A DNA stretch of 64,000 nt from Sepiola atlantica (Eukaryota > Mollusca > Cephalopoda > Sepiida > Sepiolidae): assembly GCA_963556195.1 (NCBI GenBank), contig CAUVYP010000593.1:372001-436000 (forward strand), given 5' to 3'. The notes under the pieces are model-generated. The model was given only the letters and a program-made list of their open reading frames with translations. It was not told where the DNA came from and did no database searches. A program made the position numbers and the translations under genes. Position 1 is the stretch's first letter, and the number at the start of each line of letters is the position of its first letter. Positions 63,884 through 64,000 of the stretch are shown one piece after another.

Positions 63884-64000
63884 TTAGCGCGTTTTAAAGT
63901 TGATATCGCTTTTGTTTATAACTTCCACATTTATTCGAATTGTGCAACGAAACTTTGCACAGATTAGCTGAGTCACATTTTCTACTGAAGTACCAAGTTT
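63884..64000. repeat. Partial monomer at right edge
   Basis: First 117 bp of an n-type monomer with AGCTGAGTC in place of AGCGGAGTC. The array continues beyond the window. Confidence 0.95.

Larger units (their letters stand above)
1..64000. repeat. Satellite DNA array, 186-bp monomer, head-to-tail
   Basis: Every position belongs to a direct tandem repeat of period 186 bp. The motif TTAGCGCGTTTTAAAG or a point variant recurs at 88, 274, 460 and so on to 63884 with no unique sequence between copies and no inverted copy. There are 343 complete monomers; 337 are exactly 186 bp, four are 185 bp and two are 187 bp. Consensus GC is about 38% (36 C, 34 G). The monomer is close to a nucleosome repeat length. 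Such arrays in eukaryotes usually form centromeric or pericentromeric heterochromatin; that role is inferred from form only. I see no unique stretch, mobile element or gene. The family is not one I recognise. Confidence 0.98.

Noticed and set aside
1..64000. CRISPR array
   Set aside because: The repeats are 186 bp, contiguous, and have no unique spacers between them; no cas-like gene is present.
1..64000. rDNA, tRNA or 5S gene clusters
   Set aside because: No tRNA A and B boxes, no GGTTCGA-type motif, and nothing resembling conserved rRNA segments in the monomer.
1..64000. Transposon-derived tandem repeat, or transposon insertions in the array
   Set aside because: No target-site duplications, terminal inverted repeats, poly-A tracts or reverse-transcriptase or transposase frames were seen, and the 186-bp register is never interrupted by more than one base.
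1..64000. Monomer built from two 93-bp half-repeats
   Set aside because: Reading the two halves against each other gave only short matches such as GATAT and GAAGT. No convincing internal duplication was found.

Overview
The whole 64 kb window is one uninterrupted satellite DNA array. It is a head-to-tail tandem repeat of a 186-bp monomer, all in one orientation, with 343 complete monomers (first at 88, last complete one ending at 63883) plus a partial monomer at each end (1-87 and 63884-64000). I see no gene, RNA gene, transposable element, CRISPR array or unique sequence. The A-type consensus has 70 G+C in 186 (about 38%) and is not CpG-depleted. A nucleosome-sized monomer, kilobase higher-order repeats (HORs) and layered local duplications are typical of eukaryotic centromeric or heterochromatic satellites. 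The good CpG content would fit an invertebrate or another genome with little CpG methylation, but I do not recognise the family and cannot name the organism.

Monomers differ mainly in two short boxes (monomer positions counted from the TTAGCGCG start). Box 1 (77-84) is CAGATTAG in A-type, GACAGTCG in B-type and GAGATAAG in C-type. Box 2 (about 88-99) subdivides them. One-letter code used throughout: a = A with ACATGTTC; n = A with ACATTTTC; s = B with GACACATG; p = B with GGCACATG; q = B with GGCACATTTTC; g = B with GGCACATTTCC; v = B with GGCACATTTAC; t = B with GTCACATGCTC; d and e = B with TAGGCCTTATC or TAGGCCTTTTC; c = divergent C-type. Further markers are T-to-G in the GCGTTTGAAAG head (called F here), a TTAAGCGCG head (called L), and ACTATC, ATTATC or ATCGAC at the monomer tail.

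Layout. 88-5109: mosaic of largely alternating A and B monomers with d-n-s-a modules and one c monomer. 5110-11247: three diverged copies of s-a-s-t-n-s-a-g-a. 11248-13665: second copy of the c-n-a-e module and its surroundings. 13666-18127: tandem pair of a 2,231-bp 12-mer, with a partial third copy to 18871. 18872-20731: transitional. 20732-27799: tandem pair of a 3,534-bp 19-mer. 27800-37843: related but rearranged units, including a tandem 1,860-bp 10-mer pair. 37844-40075: segment with a distant relative at 47514-49559. 40076-46025: tandem pair of a 2,975-bp 16-mer built on a 744-bp 4-mer. 46026-64000: irregular 4-mer and 8-mer HORs (p-n-n-a and s-a-q-a).

Length is strictly conserved: 337 of 343 complete monomers are exactly 186 bp. 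The six exceptions are three different 1-bp indels, each seen exactly twice, in copies of the same duplicated block. Nothing encodes a product. The many short reading frames arise because 186 is divisible by 3, so each frame returns in phase in every monomer. Block boundaries and identities come from reading diagnostic sites by eye, not from a computed alignment.
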